Source of the DNA: Benincasa hispida
Taxonomy: Eukaryota; Streptophyta; Magnoliopsida; Cucurbitales; Cucurbitaceae
DNA: 64,000 bases
Direction of reading: 5' to 3'
Assembly: GCF_009727055.1 (NCBI RefSeq)
Contig: NC_052357.1
Location: forward strand, 91,196,184 to 91,260,183
The number at the start of each line of letters is the position of its first letter. Within the stretch, counting starts at the first letter, position 1. A program made the translations under genes and the position numbers. The notes beneath the pieces are model-generated. The model was not told the origin of the DNA, made no database searches, and worked only from the letters and a program-made list of their open reading frames with translations. Below, piece by piece: positions 58,971-64,000 of this stretch.

Positions 58971-61541
58971 TGAAGAAACTCGTATTGAAGAAATCCTTGA
59001 ATGGAAGCGGATCGTCCAAATTTCATTAATTATTGAAAACATAATTTACAGTAAACATACAATAGACATGCATTCAAAATAAATTACAACATGCTTTTTA
59101 CAAGAAAAAGTGTTTCAAGGTACATTACCTTTGAAGACCTTTTCCTTCACGTATCCCTCGAACAATCACGAACTCAGCAACTTCTTGAAGACTTTCTTCA
59201 AGAAACATCGAACAATAACTCGGATACTACCACGAAGAGTCCTTGGTATTCTCGAGGTGAGAACCCAAGAGTGGTGGGCTCTGACTATTTTAGTTTGGAG
59301 GGATAGTTTGATTGGAGGAGGTAGAAGATTGAGAAATCTCTCAAGGACACAAGACCTCAGAACAATTTTGTAAATTCTCAATTGTTCAACAATTGCAATG
59401 TTCAAGGAGGAAGGAAAACAAAATTTTCTTATTCCTTTTACGATAAAATAATAACTACCCACTAAGATGGTTGGGGAGAAAAGATGGGAAGTTATTATTC
59501 AAATAATAATAAAATAATATAAATAAATATGATAACTAACTTATCATATTATATTTATATTAAATTATATGTTATATCAAATACAACATATAATCTATAG
59601 TTTTAATATTGTATCACATATAATATAACTATAGTTCTTTTCTCTATTTTATGGCATTTAATATAATTAAATTTAAATGTTCAACAATTACAATGTTCAA
59701 GGAGGAAGAAAAACAAAATTTTCTTTATTCTTTTTACCATAAATATAAACTACCACTAAGATGGTTGGGAGAGAAAAGATGGGAAGTTATTATTCAAATA
59801 TAATAAATAATATAAATAAATATGATAACTAACTTATCATATTATTTATATTAAATTATATGTTATATCAAATACAACATATATTCATAGTTTTAATATT
59901 GTATCACATATAATATAACTATAGTTTCTTTTCTCTATTTTATGGTATTTAATATAAATTAAATTCTCAATTGTTCAACAATTGCAATGTTCAAGGAGGA
60001 AGGAAACAAAATTTTCTTTTATTCCTTTTACCGTAAAATAATAACTACCCACTAAGATGGTTGGGAGAAAAGATGGGAAGTTATTATTCAAATAATAATA
60101 AATAATATAAATAAATATGATAACTAACTTATCATATTATATTTATATTAAATTATATGTTATATCAAATACAACATATAACCTATAGTTTTAATATTGT
60201 ATCACATAAAATATAAACTATAGTTTCTTTTCTATTTATGACATTTAATATAAATCATTTTATTAAATTTAACAACTATGAATCATATTCATAGAAAATA
60301 TATTTGAATCTCATTAAAAATTATTTCCTCCTTTTAAACTAATAATGTATCAAATACATTATAACAATTATTATCATATATAATTGAAAGAATTTAATTT
60401 ATATCATATATAATTAAATTCCTCTTATTAATTTGAACAATTCAAATTAACCCAAAAACTGATTCTCAACTAAATCCTTTTGAGCTACCAAGGGGACTTT
60501 ATGAACCTACAGCTTGAAGCTCCAACAATACACGAAATTAAACTATTTAATTACATTATTTACCATCCATTAACTGTCGGGCACTCCACTAAAGACTGAT
60601 AATTGTACTCTTCGTACTACAAATATATTTCTGTATCCATTGGATATAAGCAATCAACAGTACGATGACTCTTCACAAATTGCTCGTAAGTACAGGTAAG
60701 CCAAATTACCGTTTTGCCCCTATAGTTACATCTGACTCCTTTAAGTATCACTGATCCCTTTAATGAACAATAGAACATAGTCCTACTATGACTAAACCCC
60801 TCTCGGGCCAGGAGAGGGTGTGACACCACATTGTTCAAGACCAGGAATCAACCCTTAAGGGAGCAATTTATCTACTTATCCCTGCTTCAGGGAAGGAGTG
60901 AATTCCATCTTGTGTAGCTCTGTTCCCATCTCCCCAATCAGACGAATCCCCAAAATGGTAGGCTTGTTGAGTCAGCGATCTGGCTACTCTCACCATACAA
61001 ATCAAAGGACCGCTTTCATAGGCAGGAATTCAACTCACTCAGGATTCAGGTCATGTTACCTATGGTCATCCTGGTGAAATGAAAATCTCTATTTTGAACG
61101 GTGTTATATAATGAGACTAAACATTTTGTCGTCCAGTCTTATACAAACTTCTTTGTATAAAGTATCCCCGTTCACATGTTTAATACATGAATGATTAGGA
61201 TCAAATCATTTGTAGCACTTTACAACAATTGTAATACCTACAAAGCGGGTCATACTCGTAGTGTCACCAGGATAAGGTACCTAGCCTTATCCATCTACAA
61301 CAGATCACTATTTAGGTTATCACTTAAACATTATCCACCTGTATGACACCACATACGTGTTTAAGTTACAACGATAACCTTGGATGTTAGTTTATTGGTT
61401 TGTGGTTAATGCAACTAAAATATCACATATTTTATGGACAAAGTGAATAAAATATCATATATTATTAATCATATAAAAGTTTGTTCATACAATGTTTACA
61501 AACTATAGGACCCTACGAGATTTATAGCATCAACTCCAACA
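58971..61541 (-). repeat. solo long LTR (fourth family) in element C
   Basis: Minus orientation, TGTTGGAGTTGATGC at 61541 to TTCTTCA at 58971, 2571 bp. It interrupts RNase H of C, whose sequence (ACAATATTATATGAAGACAAC, then ACATGCATATTC) resumes on the other side as in B. Flanks AACAC / ATAAC do not give a clean duplication. It holds a 295-bp triplication at about 59370-60255. No gene. Confidence 0.8.
59370..60255. repeat. 295-bp tandem triplication inside the LTR
   Basis: The landmark CAATGTTCAAGGAGGA recurs at 59396, 59691 and 59985 (periods 295 and 294). Each unit holds AAGATGGTTGGG, GATAACTAACTTATCATA and TTTTAATATTGTATCACAT. Units differ by scattered substitutions and indels. Confidence 0.92.
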
Positions 61542-61936
61542 ATAACATGCATATTCTAAATCAAAGGAGGATATATTAAAGTAGATAGAACAAAACATAT
61601 TTCACCAAAACTTTTGTACACTGATGATCTTAAAGAAAATGACGACATCTTTGTAAAACAAATTTGTTCGAAAGATAACTTGACAGACTTGTCAAAGGCA
61701 TTAGCTACCACAACCTTTGAAAAACTGGTGCACGACATTTGTAATGCGCCGATTCAGAAATCTCAAGTGATGTTTCCATGAGAATGAGTAAATATACTGT
61801 ATTCTTTTTAAGAGTATTAGATTATATGAATTATGTACTCTTTTTCCTTCACTGAGATTTTTTTTCCAATGAGTTTTTTCCTAGTAAGGTTTTAACAAGA
61901 CATATTTCATATATATAATGGGCATCTAAGGTGGAG

Positions 61937-62324
61937 TATTATAAATATTATGATAATAGATGCTCATTAGATGCTCATGTTTAGTGTCCATTGACCATGT
62001 GCCATGCCCTCATTTCCCAAAATGTTATCCATATGTCTCAACATTACACATTATTAATGTCAATGTAATCCATATCCTACTTACCAAATTGCCTATAATT
62101 AGTGGCATTTGGTGGATTTTGGAATACACACACATTGGTGAGAAAAGTAAAGAAAGAAATGGAGAATCTAAGAGAATTTTAAATTTTCATATTTTCTATT
62201 TACATAATTTTTCTATTTTGTTATTTATTATATATTATGATTTATTTATTTTAATACTTATTTATTTTATTTTATTATATTTTCTCCATATCCGTATTCC
62301 GTTGTGCTTCCCAATTTCACAACA
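61937..62324 (+). repeat. 3' LTR of element C
   Basis: 388 bp, TATTATAAATATTATG to TTTCACAACA, then target duplication CTTCC. The preceding purine-rich GGTGGAG is the polypurine tract. Confidence 0.88.
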
Positions 62325-62329
62325 CTTCC

Positions 62330-62616
62330 CATACTTTGTATTTTGATTTTTGCCATACCTTAATACCATCCACAGTAAATTATGTAACTATTTATTTGGC
62401 CTAAAGTTTGTTGGTTGATTTTTTTTTAAATACTATTATTTAATATAAAAACAATTCTCTTCCCATTTTATTTTATTGTCCTTAATTTTTAGAAAAAAAT
62501 GTATTATTCTTTTTAATAGTTTTGTCCATTTTTATTTTTATTTCTCCCTAATTTTACTCTCTCTAATTTTCTCCCTCTAAAATTTTTAGGGAATTTTCAA
62601 AAATAGAAAAACAAGG
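62330..62616. other. AT-rich non-coding spacer
   Basis: Nothing recognised. Confidence 0.6.
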
Positions 62617-62964
62617 AAAACTATTTACATAAAATAACAAAACTTTAGTCTTCTTTGATAGAGGCGGATAGAAGTCTACATTATAACGACTTGAGTTCAG
62701 GAGGGGTACATGAAGGAACCAATACCACATCTGAATAAGAGGGATCCTGAGGACATGAAAGTATGGTTAAGAAAGACTTAAAAGAATTTAAAGTTACTAC
62801 CTATATCAACAAGGTGATCTTCTTTTTTGGTGGCTCAATCATAAAAAATCCAAAGTTAAGCGTGCTTAGCTTGGAGGAATCCTATGTTGGTTGACCTCTT
62901 GGGAGTTTTTATATCAATGTTTATCAGTATTTTTTTTTTTTTTGCTATTTCTGTAAATAGTTTA
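62617..62964. mobile_element. MITE-like unit with a 5S-rRNA-derived (Cassandra-like) core
   Basis: Outer ends AAAACTATTTACATAAAATA and (complement of the right end) AAACTATTTACAGAAATAGC form inverted repeats typical of plant Mutator-type MITEs, as does the TTTGATAGAGGCGGATAGAAG phrase inside the left end. The middle resembles a Cassandra TRIM LTR, which carries a 5S rRNA domain. Confidence 0.5.
62847..62907 (+). ncRNA. 5S rRNA-like segment (degenerate)
   Basis: AAAGTTAAGCGTGCTTAGC, then GGAATCCTATGTTGGTTGAC and CTCTTGGGAG follow the 3' half of plant 5S rRNA, including part of the internal pol III control region, with many changes. The order and the TTGGAG in place of GCGAGAG are as in Cassandra TRIM LTRs rather than a 5S gene. 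Confidence 0.55.
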
Positions 62965-63334
62965 ACATTTTTTTTATCTATGAAAATTTTTCAAATTTTT
63001 ATATGTTTTTCTTTTATTTTATTATTTTAGAAAAATATCATTTTTTTTACTCTTTCACTCTCCAATGGTTTTTAACTCTCAATTTTTTTTACCTCTTTCT
63101 CTAACTTTTTGCTTTTGACTTCTTTTTGTTCAAATTTTAAGGACTGTTTGGGAGCTGAGTTGAGTTCTGGAAAAGTTATTGTATACGTTGAATGAGAAAT
63201 TTTGAAACAATTGTTGGCTTTTTTGCCCTTAATCTCAAATTAATTAATTTTAATTAATTAATTAATTAATCAATGTTTTGATGATAACAAACTCAATTTT
63301 TAATTACTGAAAATCTTAGTGTTTTAATATGTCC

Positions 63335-63518
63335 AACCCTAAACCCTAAACCCTAAACCCTAAACCCTAAACCCTAAACCCTAAACCCTAAAAACCCTAA
63401 ACCCTAAAACCCTAAAACCCTAAACCCTAAACCCTAAACCCTAAACCCTAAACCCTAAACCCTAAACCCTAAAACCCTAAAACCCTAAACCCTAAACCCT
63501 AAACCCTAAACCCTAAAG
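63335..63518. repeat. interstitial telomeric repeat (CCCTAAA)n
   Basis: About 25 units of the Arabidopsis-type telomere heptamer on the C-rich strand, with several CCCTAAAA variants and one AAAAACCC. Unique-looking DNA continues on both sides, so it is interstitial, not a chromosome end. Confidence 0.97.
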
Positions 63519-64000
63519 AGAAATAGTAATATTTTATTGGAATGATCATTCTATGATTGTTAGTGAACATCAAAAGTTAGTTGTACGTTGTCGTTTGGGT
63601 GTACAATATATGTGTTGCATGGATGGACTAGATATTCTTATTCAAGCTTAAGCATTATTAGACCGGGTGACACCATGGTTCTCTTCAACCATGTTGCAAC
63701 TACAAAGCCTCACTAGTTAATATCACTTTACCCTGATTTAAGAATCAATCAATTTGAAGTTAGGCCTTTACAATATCTAATCTACTCCTTTCTTAATACA
63801 TGCTAACCTCGCATGGAAAACATAACCTTCATGTATCTTTGGGAAAAGGATTGATGTTGAGCGTTGGATGAGGGAGAAGACACGTGGGGGATGGCGAGCA
63901 TAGGGGTGATGCATGTCGTGCCAAATGCTAGTGTAAGGGTGGGCGGGTGTCATCGGTGGGCATGGCGTGCAGGGTGGGTGGGCATGGCACATGGGCAAGG
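63519..64000. other. non-coding edge, GC-rich toward the end
   Basis: From about 63880 the composition switches to G-rich words (GGGTGGGCGGG, GGTGGGCATGGC) repeated imperfectly, possibly the start of a minisatellite cut by the window edge. A proline/histidine-rich frame on the minus strand is a product of this composition. Confidence 0.5.

Larger units (their letters stand above)
53276..62324 (+). mobile_element. copia element C (sister of Y and B), heavily invaded
   Basis: 5' LTR 53276-54193 (swollen by a 515-bp MITE), primer site 54194-54210, gag 54351-55115, protease-integrase 55323-56190, long-LTR insertions 56200-58748 and 58971-61541, RNase H pieces 58749-58970 and 61542-61740, polypurine tract, 3' LTR 61937-62324, exact CTTCC duplication. 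About 1.9 kb of pol (integrase C-terminal part to RNase H, including all of RT) is missing relative to B. Confidence 0.9.

Noticed and set aside
58966..61546. target duplication AACAC / ATAAC for the solo LTR in C
   Set aside because: Only partial agreement; the B sequence at the same place shows a simple ACAAC repeat that explains the likeness.
62847..62907. functional 5S rRNA gene
   Set aside because: Only the 3' half is present, with many changes, embedded in transposon sequence.
63335..63518. chromosome end
   Set aside because: Non-telomeric sequence continues for about 480 bp to the window edge.
63777..63998. minus-strand His/Pro-rich frame
   Set aside because: Product of GC-rich repeat words at the window edge; no family resemblance.

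Overview
This is plant nuclear DNA: AT-rich, dense in nested LTR retrotransposons, with one intact-looking intron-containing gene. The gene family and the repeat types indicate a eudicot. I lean to Cucurbitaceae from the look of the repeats, but that is an inference and not proven by the sequence.

Layout. 1-9.5 kb: a hAT transposase tail, a decayed Copia element (932-6754), a minisatellite inside LTR-like DNA, and a PIF/Harbinger transposase tail. 9.5-33.5 kb: one old Copia element on the minus strand (here 'Y', 9543-33463, target-site duplication GATAA). It has been split by a roughly 3.7 kb insertion with a CACTA-like end. That insertion was split by a long-LTR Copia element (X, 12312-27384, duplication ATACA), and X by a long-LTR, coding-free element primed by tRNA-Asp (W, 18674-24579, duplication GTAAA/GTAAC). 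Inside W lies a perfect Nextera mate-pair junction adapter, which is an assembly artefact. 33.5-42.6 kb: a gene island holding a minus-strand PIF4-type bHLH gene (coding 36410-39270) with a G-box upstream. 42.6-44.2 kb: a solo LTR related to W. 44.7-52.3 kb and 53.3-62.3 kb: two plus-strand sisters of Y (B, duplication TATTT; C, duplication CTTCC), each carrying further solo LTRs or MITEs. 62.6-64 kb: a MITE-like unit with a 5S-rRNA-derived (Cassandra-like) segment, an interstitial telomeric (CCCTAAA)n tract, and a GC-rich edge.

Only the bHLH gene looks functional. It encodes a phytochrome-interacting transcription factor with an APB motif, a G-box-binding bHLH, and exon phases that join cleanly over seven exons. 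Its last few residues are uncertain. Every transposon reading frame seen here is broken: stops, frameshifts, lost catalytic residues, or missing RT/RNase H domains.

The most unusual points are: (1) a Copia family (Y, B, C) whose LTRs begin TATT rather than TG, confirmed by exact duplications in three copies, with a primer-binding site that looks like the complement of a tRNA-Ile anticodon arm; (2) a GAAA-capped hairpin at the very start of the W-type LTR whose stem has changed sequence between relatives while keeping its pairing; (3) arrays of a CGATCG-centred palindrome in X-type LTRs and leader; (4) two assembly artefacts (22151-22188 and the N at 1343).
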